This document shows positions 28,201 to 43,300 of a stretch of DNA of 64,000 nt, one piece after another. The DNA lies in the NCBI RefSeq assembly GCF_041296385.1, contig NC_091013.1, forward strand, positions 33,578,001-33,642,000, read 5' to 3'. This stretch comes from Aphelocoma coerulescens. Its lineage: Eukaryota; Chordata; Aves; Passeriformes; Corvidae. The position numbers and the translations under genes are program-made. Under the pieces are notes generated by a model, which ran no database searches, was not told the origin of the DNA, and saw nothing but the letters and a program-made list of their open reading frames with translations. Positions within the stretch are counted from its first letter, which is position 1. Every line of letters starts with the position of its first letter.

Positions 28201-31200
28201 AATGTACCCAAAAAGTTCTTTCTGTTTCGTACACAGCGACTTAGTTTTCTTTGCTCTTCTGAGTTTAAACCGGATCTTAACACTTGTGCACACCATTAAC
28301 CTTTCCACACTTTCTTTTGTTCTTTTTTTCCTAGGATGTGTAAATTCTGAGACTAGTAATCAGAACACTTTCTATAAAAGTTTCAATTTTCTTCTAACTG
28401 TTAGGGGCTGATACGAACATTGCTTTGTGTTACACAGGCATATGTATCTCCACGGACAGTCCACACCTCAGCAGCTCTTCACCACTACTGTGAATAACCA
28501 GTTTGCAAAAAGGGTTGAAGGGCAAAGCAACCACAGGAATGGCAACAAGAAAGAGAGGATAAAGGTCAGGTGGAAGGTGGTTTAAGTGACAGAACCTGAG
28601 CTGAAGAATTCAGAATGCTAGTTAAAGATATCACCTTCACTTTCTTCTTACACTTTGTTACCCCCACTTGCTGGCACTGGTTCCGTCACTTTTAAAAGAA
28701 ACTCGAGCTGAACAGATGGCCAAGAATGACAAAGACAGTAAAAACAGAAAAGGTCTTCAGATAAAGTAAAAACAATTAGTACATGACAACATCAATTTGC
28801 AGAGAATAAAAACGCATGGACAAGAATAAGCAGCAGGAAACAGCCAGGCTTGACAAAACAAAAATAATTAGAGAAAAAGCAGAAGAGCCTCAACTCCCCC
28901 ATGATGTGATTACTCTAATTAGAGAATGAGATTAATATAAACAATAAAGCTAATTAGGGCATAAAGGAATCTTGAAGGCTGAAAGCTCTAGAAAGAAAAG
29001 TTGTAAAAACATTATTTAAAAAATAGAGATGAATTATAAAAATTAAATTCATCCTTGAATAGAGAGCCTAGTGCAAGACCCCTGTGCCCCTCATACTTCT
29101 GCAGAGATGCTATAGATGCAATTTGACCATCCACTTAATCCAAAGATAACAGATCATCTGCAACCAAAACCTAGGAAGGCCCAAAGACCCCCTGCTGATA
29201 GAGGAAGAAGTCTGCAGTGCTCAAAAACCATCTTAGTATCACTCCTGGTGCTCCTAAACCCTGCAAGTAGCTGGTAATTGGGACACTGTGTAAATAGGAA
29301 ACAAATCAAAATGTGACGCATTTCAAAACCAAAGCTCACACTTTGAATGTTTCTTCCTGATCAAATAGCTAGAAACTTCCATTATATCCACACTCTAGAA
29401 TGGAGTGCAATCCACCTCTACAGAGCAAATCAGCAACATTACCAAGAGGCTGATCACCAGGTCAGCTCATCAACCCACTGTGGATAGGCCTCTTTGCAGG
29501 ATGAGAGGACCACTGGATTTATACTGTGTGCAGGCAAGGATATGGTAAGCTGGACACCACTTGTGTTCACAGTTCTTTTCTCATGGTCCAGACCCAAAAA
29601 TCATTACCATTTTTTACATCAAATATGAGAATCATAGAATAGTTTGAGTTGGTCAAACTGGCCCTCTGGAGAGGTACAGTGAGAGCAGGAAATGAAAGGA
29701 AGAGATGTGGGAGACTCCAGTTGCTCCCACTGATGGGCTGATGACTCCTCAGACATTAGTCAGAGTTGGTGGCTGAAGAGGCCTGCGGTTTTTACCTACA
29801 GCACACCACTGCTTCCCATTACCTGCAGCTGATACTTTCCTGCCATCGAGCACTAGACCTGCACTCTGGCCACATTTTCAAGCATTTCCTAACTGTGTTT
29901 ATACCTGCAATTTTAAACAAAAGGAAAAGGAACTGTGGTGGGCACTGATGTTCAGCCATAAGCAACATTTGAATCCCAAATGCACTATAGCAAAGCACAC
30001 TGAAAGAAATAAACATCCTACAAGAGCCTGAGAAAGCAAATGACCATATTCATCCTAGTTAGGCTGCAAACACTTAAAATAATCACTAGGTCTGACTGGA
30101 ACCTATTATTTAGCCTTGTATTGAAAAGATTTATCATGCTGCACAATGTATTGCGTTCAATCCTTATAATAAAAAAGATTCATTTTAAGTATCAGCTAAT
30201 ATAATGCTTCATCTCCCATATGTTATGTCATGCACACAACTATCGGTTGGGGAGCTATTTCTATGAAAACAGAAAGCAGTAATTCTCACTTCCATGGGAA
30301 AGATTTGGTCAGAATTGAAGAAGAGGTGAATATGGAAGCATATATATTATGCAAGAACATCAGCAGTTTTGACAATAACTTATTAAAAACTTCACTACAT
30401 AAAAAATTAAAATCAGGGGGGAAAAGAGTTAGCATGCTTTCCTGAATTAGTAATCTAATTCTAAACTAGTAACTAAAAATATTATAAGCATGAGGTTGCC
30501 TCAAACAAAAGCTCAGGAATACTACTGAGCCAAGAGTTTTAAGAAATACAACAACTTAAGCAAAATTTCCTGGAAGAGAAGTCCAGAGTAAAAATAAGAG
30601 AGACCATTAATCATGCAGGGGACAAGTCACAACAGTGTGAATTTAATTTGTCATTTCTACATTCTTTTAGAATAAAACTTATTTCAGAAGCTTCATCTTC
30701 CCTGAAAACATTTATACAAATCATATGTACTGAACTAATTACTCTTATCATAATTTTAAACAAGCAAAATGCAGAAATAAATGGAAAAACAGGGGTTAAA
30801 AAAAAAAAAAAAAGAAAAAACTACAAAGAAAGAAAGCCTCAGACCAGCTTTTGACTGCACTTAAAACACTATCTTCCACCAGACCTGGTATTTGTGAGTT
30901 TCTGATAAAGTCCACTTCTTGAGGAACAGTTATGTGGCAGAAACTGTGCTGACCAACATCATAGCATTCTGCTCTTAAATCTTTGCTGTGCACTAAGCAG
31001 CTGTATGCATACAGCTGACAACTTTATGGTATACATGTGCCCACACAGAGACACAACCCTCCATCATGATGTCTCCTCAGCGGTAGCACATTATGGGGAA
31101 ATTGCTATGACTACCCATCACAAATGAAGTATGGCCAGCTAATACACTCAGAGTCAAGGAAAGAATCCAGAGCTCACATCTCTAAACAGGTTCCAGATGT

Positions 31201-31335
31201 TTCCTGATGACTGCTTTATGTAGCTTCACCAAATCAGCAAATAACCTCCAGGGCCTTTAAACCCGTGCATCATTAAGATGTCAGAAAAAATTAGCAGTGA
31301 AAGCATACAGATATATATGTATATATATATGTATG

Positions 31336-31375
<40 letters not shown>

Positions 31376-34300
31376 CTCGTTTTCTACTTGACTTTTTAAA
31401 TTTTCTATTAGACAGGACTGTGCAGGATCCTGCAGAGGGATCCCCAGAGAGGGATCCTGAAGGGCTGGCACTACCTGATACCTGTGAGAGGTACAGCCAG
31501 CTGGCCGGTCTCATGTTGAAAGATGTTGAGGTGCTGGAGTGTGTCCAAAGAGTAAATAAGGTGGTGAAGGGTCTGGAGCACAAGTCTTATGAAGAGCAGC
31601 TGAGAGAACTGGAGTTGTTTAGTCTGGAGGAAAGGAGGCTCGGGAAGACCTTATCTCTCCCTGCCTGAAGGGAGGTTGTAATGAGGTGGGTGTTGGTCTC
31701 CTCCCAGGAAACAAGTGACAGGACATGAGGGAATGGCCTCAAGTAGTTTCAGGAACAGTTCATATTGGCTGTTTGGAAATATTTTTTTCACAGAAAGGGT
31801 TGTCAAGCATTGGAAAAGACTGCTCAGGGAAGTGTTAAGTTACCACCAGGTAAGTCAGATATTTAAAAGATGGGTAGATGTGGCACTTAGGGCCAGGGTT
31901 TAGTGGTGTTCTTGGCAGGGCTGCGGAAACAGTTGGACTTGATAATCTTAAAGGTCTTTTCCACCCTAAATTATTCTATTATTCCAAAATGAGAAACATA
32001 TGCCATGCCAAGACCCCAGGCAATTAAGGAACATGCTTAAGAAATGTGTAGAGAAATGCATGCTGAGCTTATTCTAGATGGAAATGGTTCCTTATACAGG
32101 GCATGCACAATGTGCTTGCTTCAGTCACTTCTGCTGGATTTGGAGAGTGAACATGTTCTGCAAGGGCAATTTTAGGTTCAAAAAATAGCCTGGAAAATAG
32201 AGTGCTTCCTGTGATTCCTGTTTTAAAATTAAATTGGGCTTTGTAGGGTTATTGTACTTCTCTGGAAAAAAAAAAAAATCAGGTATCTCCACAATTTGGT
32301 CATTTGTCTACCTTAAAACTCTTTGCCTGCCTCTGTCAGGGAAGCTCTCCATCAAGGAGACATAGAGGTATAGTTAACAGACCAGGAGCTCACTGCAGTG
32401 GGTGAAGATAAAAGAAAGGACTTAACCCTTAAGCTGCCATGAAGCATTTCTGACTCTACCTCAGAGGAACTGTTCTCCACACATTTTCTGCTCCCATGTC
32501 AGGGCATCATGAGGTCCATCTACCCTGTGGGAGGGAGCCAGGAACAGGGAGTGGCTGTGGGTCTGGCAGGGCCGTGATCTTCCCAACCAGGGCCTGTTCC
32601 ACAGCACCCAACAAGGGAGCGAGGACAGGATGGGGATGGGGACACAGGTCAACCCTGATTTCATGATCATCCACTAGGACCACAGTGATATGGCAGGTCC
32701 AAAAAACCTACCATTTGAAGGAGTGAGAAGTTGCACTGAAAAGAGTATCTGCTGTTTCCTCCTCTAAATTTTCTGCTTCAGCAAAGAAAATTGGAAAGCT
32801 ACAGGAGACCACATGGAAAACTGCAGACAGTCTGAAGGAGAAAATAAATTTCAGGAGCAGATGCTGTCAAAAGAATTTAGCTGTTAGCAGCTGCCAGAAA
32901 GCTGCAAATTTGAAAAAGGTATCAGGAGCCAGTATGGGTAGTGGTCCAAATTCCAAACCCCCAGTATCTCTATGGATTACACTGATAACCTGTTAAAAGG
33001 TATTATCTACAAATGCTGCAGGGTAAACTGAAAAATGAGTCTGCATTAGGGAGGAAATTTATCAGGAACACTTAAAGCATGACTGCACTTGTGACAATTT
33101 AGTATATTCTGCAGGCTTGGCTTTTAAATGCCAGCATTTTTCCTTGACATTCACAATGGGCTTTTACCTTAAGTAGCTCTGCTGCTAAATGAACTTATGA
33201 TAAATAAAGGGGGATCACACCTTTTTTCTAGTCCATAAGGGAATTCGAAAAATCTCAAACATAGAGAAAGTGGTCACAACTTAATGCTTTAACTTTATAT
33301 CTAACCAGACTCTCTTAAAGATGCAGTATGGGGTGCTTAGATGATGGAAATACGAACAGAAGAGTAGGTCTGAGATACAACTAGATGATGTAACCATCTC
33401 TAGAGAAGGTTGTTATTCATCAAGCATTGAAGTGATAGAATGTTGTAGTCTCAAAGGTTTGGGGGAACATATGTTGCGGCAGGAAGATTTACTTACAGAC
33501 CAGCTGAATTCAAGAATTATGCAAGAAAAGGACGCACTATTAAAACAGGATTACTGGCCACTTCCCAGATGAAGGAACATCTTCATACACAACAGTGAGG
33601 CAGGATTATTTGGATAAAATATTCCTTAATCCAAGCAATGTACTGACAAGCTGTGACATGCAGTGATTCTTCTGGCCTTGTATAGTCTTAAGATGTATTC
33701 TTATGCCACTCACCCCAGTTTTGGAGGCTGAAAAGAGTAATTAGTTAGCTATGCCTAGAGATCATGTAAGGAAGAATCTATTTTTTCCTTTTTTAAGCAT
33801 TTCTTTGCAAATTGTAGTTCCATATGTTTCATTCCAAGAATTTGGATAGAAGATTATTCAAACTGTAACTTTTGGATAAAAAAAGACTTTGTCACTAAAA
33901 AAATAGTGTCTCCATTCCTTAGAGTTAAAAAAAAAAAAAAAAAGCCAGACATCTACAAAAAAAAACCAAAAAAAATGCTCATTAACAACATGAGAAAATG
34001 TGGCTGATCTCTGTGCCTGGAGAGGTGTTACAGAGGCAGGCCACCACATGACTTAAATAAACTCAAGTTGTCATCAAATTAAGCTTTGTTTAAAAAAACC
34101 CACATGATGGATCCAAACTATTGTAAGCTTGCTGGGATTAGTATTTTTTCCTTTGGTCACAATAAAATGAAATAAGGTAAGTTCAAGCATACTCATATCT
34201 GTTAAATAGTCAGGTATTACAATATAACTAGGACATTTTATGTGGCCTTTATGTAGATTCTGATCTAGGTGGACTGGACCCAGCAAAAATGCTGAAATTT

Positions 34301-37300
34301 GCTTCAAAGCTGGAGCCTGAGACTGAGTAGACAAAGAAGAAACAGCAGTAAAATTTGCAGATAAATACTTTCTAGTGGGAGATATAGCTGTCATGTTTTG
34401 AAATAACACTATTAAGTTGGTAAAATAATAGATGCTCTTTCACTTGGAAGTCCTTCCATTATATTTACATTTTTAATTATTTTAATTACAGTGGAGGTAC
34501 TAAGAATTCCTTTTCAGGTTCTGGCTGAGCATAAGACACTGAGGTTTTTCATATAAGCTTTGCCATCTGAAAGTCTGCTTTAGGATAGTTACAGTCATTG
34601 GCAAGAGAGTGATCTCTTCAAATCATTTTCATCCTCCACATCTCCCATGTTGTCTATACAAGGAACCTCTGCGGCAACAGAAAGAGTTTTTCACTGAATA
34701 ATATATAAGCCTTACACAAATAATCTCTATATTACAGTGTAATAAAAAGTACTTTTTTCATGTACATTTTATTTGCATTTAGATCAAATATCTTTTTTCA
34801 TACAGAAGAGTTTTCAAAAAAGTTACACAATGTTGCTTAAGTATGCAAAAAAATCTATCAACAAGTCCTTCCAAACATGACTTCCTTATAACTTCCTAAT
34901 AAGTAACTTCCAAAGCAGAGTAATTCCACATAACTGGTCATTTGCATTCCACCTTGAGTTATATCAGAGACAAAAAACTTTAAAGTATTGAGAATCCCAG
35001 AGGAACAATTTAAAGAAACCAAACTAAATAAAAAGGCAAATCATAACAATAAAATATTTTCTCTTATATTTGGATGATATTCATTGAAATCATTCAAGAA
35101 TAAATGCAGTTTTATCTCACAAAGATACTGCTCTTCCCTGCAATAGCCCTTCACTAAGATTGCTGTTACGAATTAACATACGCAGTTTATGAGTCTCAGG
35201 AACTTCATGTCATAGCCTTAGGTTCTGGTTTGCTACCAGACATCTTTTTCTGCCTTAAAAGGCCTTATATATTTAGACCCTCAAGTCTACAATGTCAGAG
35301 AAGGAGCTTCTAATCTGTATTAACAAACAGTTTTGAAATACAGATTTTTGATTCGTTGCTGACCAAAGGGAGACAAATTTAAAACGCAAGATCAGAGTCC
35401 ATAAACACATTCAACTGAAATTCTCAAAGTAAAAAGGAGGGGAAGAAAAACAACCACCAAACAAATCAACCCAAACACTGAGGATTATAAATAACACATT
35501 CCAAAGAAACTCTGAAAATTTGATTGTCTCTTTCAGGGTAGCATGCAAATTATACTCAGCAAGTTCCCCTTAAAGTGGGGAAACTGATGACAAAAACAAA
35601 GAATGATAATGCCATTTCAGCTTCCCTTCCTCCTAATATAAACTCTAAACCTTCTCCAGGTAAGAACATGCTGCTGTGCACTGAAAGGCCAAAAACCAAA
35701 ATCATGCCTCTCAGGGTTCATAAGGAAATGCCTCTTCCTACATGGCAGATGGCTTTGTTCCTGAAATATAGCTTAACTTGACATCATATTTCTTCATACA
35801 CTTCTTCCCTCCCTGTCACTCAGATGCCAGACTCTTTCTTACACCACATTTACTTAGACCCTATACAGAATGGAATGTTTGGTTACTCCATAGTCTCACA
35901 GAGGTGACTTCCTTCCATATTGTTCCTGAAATCGCATATTCCTCATGAGATATGTGATAATTTTTGTTATGTATGTTTTAAAAATTAGCACCATCCCAAA
36001 GCTAAATAAATCCTGGATACTGATCATCAGAAAAATAGATAGGACAATAACTCTTCACATACACATGAAAATCTCTGGCCACCCAGAAATGAGGCTACAT
36101 AAATAAAACTTCATTCTGTGCTCCCAAAGAAAAAGAAAATACAAAAGGGAAAGTGTCAGTTCCCCTGACTTAAAAAGAAAATTCTTCATCAAGGGATTAT
36201 CTGCAGAAAAGGGGAAAGCCCATGCTTACATGGCTGCTCTATGTCAGCAGCTTCTGTACAGCAGAGATGCAGTGGAGCACAGCTAATATAGATAGTTAAA
36301 GACAGAAGAAATTTTACAAGTGTTTTGATTCCTCAAGCAGATACAGTGCCTGAATAATCTATTAATTTTTCAATCAAAAACACTCATTAGCATTCTTAAA
36401 AGGATGAACTAAAACCACTATTTAAATGTTTAAAAAGCAGTTCTTGTCATTTTACCAAGTGTTGAACCAGACAGTTATGCAGCTATTTGATTATCTACTC
36501 AAATGGATCAAACAGGGTTAGTGTTCTTGAACCAACAGTGCCTCCAAATAAGAAAAGCTTGAAATGTAAGAGAAAGTGCAAACAAAACAGTTCTTGCATA
36601 TATTTTTTCAATAAAACAGCTCCAGAAATCATTGACAACAGTTACTGCATCAACAACTCTCTTTTTAATACCATCTGCACAGGCACTTTGCAAAAAGAAA
36701 TTATCCATAGACTGTGACATAGCAGGAAAATTGAAGGATATTCTGACAAAAATGGAAATGCAAAGGAGCCAAGTAAGTGGATACTCTTGGCAGCAGGGCA
36801 ATAAATAAAATAAAAAACCAAAATAAACAGCAAACAAAGAAACAAAAAAAAGACACTAAAGTGCCCATAATCAGACATCGTTATTAAAAGTATTGTGGAA
36901 GTAGCCCTTCTGCACCTCAAGAAACAACATAAAATACTAGTTGTTCCTCTACACAAAAATAACAGTTAAGAGCACAGATAATGCAATCTCATTTGAGTTG
37001 TGGCATCTAGAGGTAGGCTACAATTGAAAAGAAATGTTTTAAAAACAAACAAACAAAAAACATTTATGAGAAGTAGAGATCCATAGCAGGTTGTCACAGA
37101 GAAAAAAATCATTTTGTACTATTTTTAGGCTATGGAATATGAAAGTTAATTAGAATAGTGGAAGAATTGAAGCTACAGGAATTATTTCCTCCAGTAGCAT
37201 TAGGAAAAAGCGTGGGGTGAAGAGAAAAGATAACATGACACCTGGCAGAGCTAAAAGAACAGATTTTAACAAACTTAAGACAAAATCACATAGTCAAATT

Positions 37301-40300
37301 TTTAAAAGGGCATTGATTAGAAAGGATGGACTCCATCAACATTTTTTTGTGCATCACAAGAGATACGGCTGCAGTCTCAGCTCTGAAGTATTATTCCAGT
37401 TAATACATTGATTTATTTTGGTCAATAACTGTGGAAACCAACAAGCTGCTCTGAAAGTTTCACAGAGCTCAACTTTGACACAACCACTATGTACCCTTGA
37501 GCATTTGGTTTGTACCTGTGAGAAGTTTTAACATCAACAGAAGCAAGAACCCAAAACAACAGATGAAGAATGCACAGCTGCACTGGGGGGGCTGTTATTC
37601 ACTTTAGATTTGGTTTAGGTGGGTGTTAATTGCAAGTAACCAGTAGTTTTGTGGGGTGTTAACATAGGAGCCAATGGGGATGCAGCATGAGTTGCAAGAA
37701 ACTGCATAAAAGAGGCTTTGTAGAATAAAAGATGCTTTTTGCCACTGCCTGGAGTTGTCAGTGTTGTGACCTGCCTCGACAACGACAAATAACCTAATGC
37801 TGTAACCACAATACGACAAAGTGTGTTCCTACCTGCAACTTTATTGTTAATGAAGGCTAAATGTGGTACAGACCATGACACCCTGAAGATCTCATTCCTG
37901 AAGAGATATAGATGCAGCACAGGTGGGATCCAGCTGATTAATTTTGCATCCAAATAAATAAATTCCATTACAGATAAGGAAGCCAGTGTCAAGACTTAAT
38001 TTAGATTACCTCAATGTATTATACGTATGACCTAAATCTTTTCAGGTTCATACAGAGTTTAGGAAGTATGAAGAGCCAGAATTGTCTATTCTCCAACCTA
38101 TCTGCTTGAGCCTAAAACATTTTTGGATTGGCATATCAAGAAAATTAAATGATCAGTCCTACTCCAAATTGTAAATAGATTGGTACATTTGTTAACTGCT
38201 TTTGATGTAGAGTTCTTGTGTGTTCTGCCTCACAACATCAGATTTCCAGCTGAAAGAAAGCACGACAGGTCTAACAACATCAGTATAGCTCTATCAACTT
38301 TTGTTGACAGAAAAATAGATTCGAAACTGTGATTAGTACAATGTCCATACATACAAATCCATATGACAAATTCACTTCTATCAAGGACAGTGTCTTCTGT
38401 CAAAATAGGCAAGTCGGAATATTTCTGGCTCTGCAATCCTCTTCAATACTTCCATCAACTAGGAACAGGTTTGTAAGGAGTGCTTGTTGCCATTTTACTT
38501 ATGGTTAGAAACAATAGTTTTCCAAACACTGATGTTCAAAGTTTTTACTCTGAAATATCACTACTTCCTACCGTTCTGGTTTGGCCTATTTTTGGGCACA
38601 TACTACAATATGCCAAGTAGATGTGACTCAAAAATAATATCTAAGATGCATGAATTCCATTGCACCGCTTTGTAGAGCATTTGTTTTCATTGGCCTGCAC
38701 TGGAAACCACTAGGAGGCCCAATGTACAGCAAACAGTGTAGCTTGGCAAAGAAAATATATGCTGCCAATGGTTGCAACAAAAAAAACAGGCGTTCATATA
38801 ATATTACAACATAGCCCTTTTATCTTACACGATTAAAGACACATCAGAGAAAACAGAAGGGTATTCTTTGTTACCCTCGTTTTGGGATTATTCTTCCTTT
38901 TAGCAGACAGATTCACTAAATTCAGGTTCATCCTTTTCACTGTAAGAGGTTTACATGCTGAACCAGCTGTCAATAGACTTCTAAAGAGGATTGCAGGTCC
39001 CATGTCATTAACATGACTGAGGAGGCAGAGTTGCTCTTATCATTTCTAGGAAGATTAGAAACAAAAGAGTATTTGAAAGTGCTTTTACTTTTTTGTATTC
39101 TTGGCAGCAGAGAAAAATAAATTGTGTAAGACCACAAGAGTGGGAGGAAAAGTCACTGCAAAATATTTACTTACCCTACTCAGGATTAGAATTCTTACAG
39201 TAAATTGCTCAAAAGCATAGTGTTTCCTCCTCAAATACCAGGAGCAAAAAGCCCTGCCAGACATATCAGTTCAATGTGACTGCCAGTGTGGCCATCTGAG
39301 TGAGATGCTTTCATACTCCCCCACTGCCAGAGCTCCACTTCAGGCAAGGGAGTCCTTACAGAAACTCTGCTCAAGGGTACCAGGGAATGAATGGCAGATG
39401 GACTGTGTTTGCTGTCCTAAGTGACTAGCACAGAAAAGACAGAAAACCTCTGAAAGTGTGAATGAAGCCTTCAGCCTTTCACAGCTGCCTCTGAATGATG
39501 CTAATTCACACAGTACTCAGTAGCTTCTACTCCACTTTTTAAAACTGGCTGTAAGTGCCAATCTGTTTTGTATTTCACCCTGTCCAAAAGAAATATTATA
39601 AAAATATGCTAAGAAAAAAAATTAAAAAGCAAAACCAAACACAAGTGCATTACTTCTGAACCCACCCAGTTCTGACAGCCCTGACTCCAGCTGATGTTGC
39701 TGTCCTTGATGTAGCTCCGACCTGCTGTGGGCAGAGCTCTGCATGGTCTCTTGACTGCTGCTGGTCCATTAGCACAATTATTGCAGGTTGCCCCTGCAGC
39801 CCCATTAGCCCCTATCAAGCAGAGAATTGCTTGCTTTGTCACTGTCTGTAAGCATTTTGGTGACTCACTTATCAGAATACAGCTTTTGCTGTATTTCAGA
39901 GAGTAAATCACTTGAGCTCCTTATGTATAGCAGGTTTTTTAAAAAGCCATATGATTTACCAGGCTACAGACTGTGACCCTTTTTTTTAACTCGCTGTCTA
40001 ATTTCTCCCATCTACATTAATCTGTTTTTCCATCAACTACATTCAATTTAACATGAACTTCAGTTCTTTACTATATGACCACCGCTGTCCGGGAAATTTT
40101 TGCTGCAGCTGAGGAATGATTTCCAGTGCTTTTAACACAAAAGGACAAAACACTCTGATGCTAATTAATTCTAATGAGAGAGAGATTTAAAGTTTGGGGC
40201 AGACTGAAAGATCCCTATCACCAGCAGAACTATGCTCTATAACATCTGGTTCTAACAGCAAGCTATGAAAGGAAAAAAAGAAAGGAAGGAAGGAAATATT

Positions 40301-43300
40301 TCTTTCTGTACCCCCTCGTGGGGTGAGATTGTTTTATTTTGTGAGGAATCATAGTCTTCCATGTCTTTATCTTGTTAACATGTCTTGCTTTTGTTTGAAA
40401 GACCAAACTGTAAGTAGTTGCTAGTGCAAGATATTCAGGGTAAGCAAGGAATGCTGCTAACTTGGCTGTCTGGCTTCAAGGTTTGGGACTGACAAGTTCA
40501 TATTCTTGTTAACTGCAGCTTTGGGGGAGTTGAAATTTTTTTTCATATCTGCAGATTGATTGCATCAGAGTCTAGCTTATAACCACAGCACTAACCTGCT
40601 TTTACCTAATTCAATCCATAGCTCAGTACACCCTTCTCACACTCCATATTTCACACTGCATTTCACCTTCATCCTGTGTCCCTTTTTAGCAGCATGGAAG
40701 AGTTTCCATTCATCTTTCCCATTGCTCCTACTGCCTCTGCATTTTACTGGTATGTGTCCATATAAATGCTTCTCCTTCCACTTGTGTCTCAAAGTCCTCT
40801 CTCCGCCTCTGGCAGCAGTTCCCCAGCAGTCTGGGCAGAGAATGAGGCAATCTTTTTTGGTCAAATGTTCAGTATGAACTAAGCTAACCAAACTCTCACC
40901 TCATCACCCTGACTATTAGACTAAAGACTGCAAACCCTTCCTCTCCTCTCCTCTCCTCTCCTCTCCTCTCCTCTCCTCTCCTCTCCTCTCCTCTCCTCTC
41001 CTCTCCTCTCCTCTCCTCTCCTCTCCTCTCCTCTCCTCTCCTCTCCTCTCCTCTCCTCTCCTCTCCTCTCCTCTCCTCTCCTCTCCTCTCCTCTCCTCTC
41101 CTCTCCTCTCCTCCCCTCCCCTCCCCTCCCCTCCCCTCCCCTCCCCTCCCCTCCCCTCCCCTCCCCTCCCCTCCCCTCCCCTCCCCTCCCCTCCCCTCCC
41201 CTCCCCTCCCCTCCCCTCCCCTCCCCTCCCCTCCCCTCCCCTCCCCTCCCCTCCCCTCCCCTCCCCTCCCCTCCCCTCCCCTCCCTTCTCCTCTCCTCTC
41301 CTCTCCTCTCCAGACCCTTGTATTTTCAACAAAATAATAGTCATTGGAAAGAAGAATCAAGAGTATATAAACAAAACAATGCTGATTATCAGGAAATTTT
41401 CTTATAAAATAGAATACCTGAGTTATAGTTGCTGTTTTAATTGATGTTTCATTAAATATTTTGAAAATTACATTAAAAAGAAAAAAAATATTGTCTTGGA
41501 GTCTGGCCAATGGACTATGTCTGGCAGATGTACATGGACCCATACACTTACCAAGAATTGGGAGATGTGTGTTTAATACTACTCAGAGCAAAGCAGAGAT
41601 TGTATTTCCACTTCCTACTGAAAAATTACATTAAGTGACCCCCACTGGCACTACTTCTTTTTTGATTAGACCATGAAATCAAGATGCCCTCTCCCTCTAT
41701 GCCCTCTCCCTCTCAAGACATCCTCTCCCTCTATGCTCTGCAAAGTTCATGGGTTCCTGCTCTACCTCAGGCTCATTGAGGTCCACACCTTAAATTTCAA
41801 AGGCTCAAACTTACTGTCAAGCATTAGATTTCTCTCCATCATTCCCCTTCTCAATTATTTTGGCTTCACTTTCAGGTCTTGTCTTGTTCTACCCTTCAAC
41901 TGCAGAGCCTGGGCCCACGGAAAAGTTGCCGTGTTATCATGCAGACCACTTACCACCCAAAAAAATTGCTGCAGTGGCTGCCTATATGCATGTCCACCTG
42001 ATGTAGTAATATATGTAAGGACCATGGATTTCCAATGCTTTCTTTTCCTTCTTCCTAGTCACTGTCCATGAAAACTCAATTGTTCTTCCTCACATAAAAC
42101 TTTTGCACATCTATACAGCAGAAAAATTGGGACAAAACTGAAATCTTATTAATAAGTGTAACTTTCCAGCTGCTAATGAAAAGTTATGATTTCTGTAAAT
42201 CGTTTATTATGTCGGAGCTGCCACCTGCAAACATGCACATCAGCCAGGAGCAAAGCACACAGACCAATTTTTCAATGAAAAAGTTTCATGGTGACATGTT
42301 GAGCGTCTGAGTTATTTGCTTCATCATAGACAGCCAGCTACTCCTCATGTCAGCTATTTTAAGCCCCAGGCATGCCCTCCTGCTCAACTGGGACTGGCCC
42401 TGTGCAACACATTTCTTTTCTAAGTCTGACTGACTGGTTAGCTTAACGCTTCAATGTAAAAAAAATCATTGTTGACATTAAAAGCTTTTCCTTATTTAAG
42501 CAGAGGTTTGCACGAGGAAAGTGCTGTCCAGTCCAATCATGTATGTGACCGGCATCTTTCCACAACTGGCCGAAGAGGTCTCACAAAGACAAACCCCACG
42601 TTACCATATTATTAACTATTAGGAAAAGAGCAGCTGCTTGCAAAATTCAACAGCTTTGTGGAATGTCACAGGCACTCAAATGAAACATTTGGCTTTTGGA
42701 GGTTAGTACACTGCAAATTTTTCACTGAGTGCTAAGCTCAATGTTTAGCCTGACAGTTGGAAAAGTGTGAAGCAGTTAATTAGTACCCCCTAATTCTTTC
42801 AACAGAGCACTCAGAAACAAAAATTAATAATGGTGGGTTCTTGTTTACAAAATGTTCTGTCAGAGTAAAAAGCATTTGAGTGGCTACATGGGAGCACTGT
42901 GATTTTAGTCTGTCAACGGCAGAACAGAAATTGCAGTATATGACCAATCTGAGATACTGTGAATAATTATAAGAAATTAGCCCTGCGATGATGGATAATA
43001 CAATGAAACAATGAAATTTAAAAACTTTGAACACAGAGAAACTTATAATGAGTGAGGCCTGTTTCTGTATGTTTCATTAACAGCAGAAACTATGTCAAAA
43101 TCAGTCTTTTGCTGAACACGCCTCTTTTACTCAAATGAACTCACACTTTCTCCTTAAGTTATACCATACAACTACGTTTCAGTCTTCCTTCTGTTACCAC
43201 TGCAAGACACCTTTTTCCCAGGAAATTCAGAAGAGCAAATTAGAATGGGGCAGCATAACCCCACAATAACTTATTTATTTGCCTATTGTGCATAATATGG

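Noticed and set aside
40896..41543. 215-codon minus-strand ORF of Gly-Glu-Arg repeats, the longest in the window
   Set aside because: A pentanucleotide array stays open in all three frames of one strand if its unit has no stop. It is low-complexity, not a protein gene.
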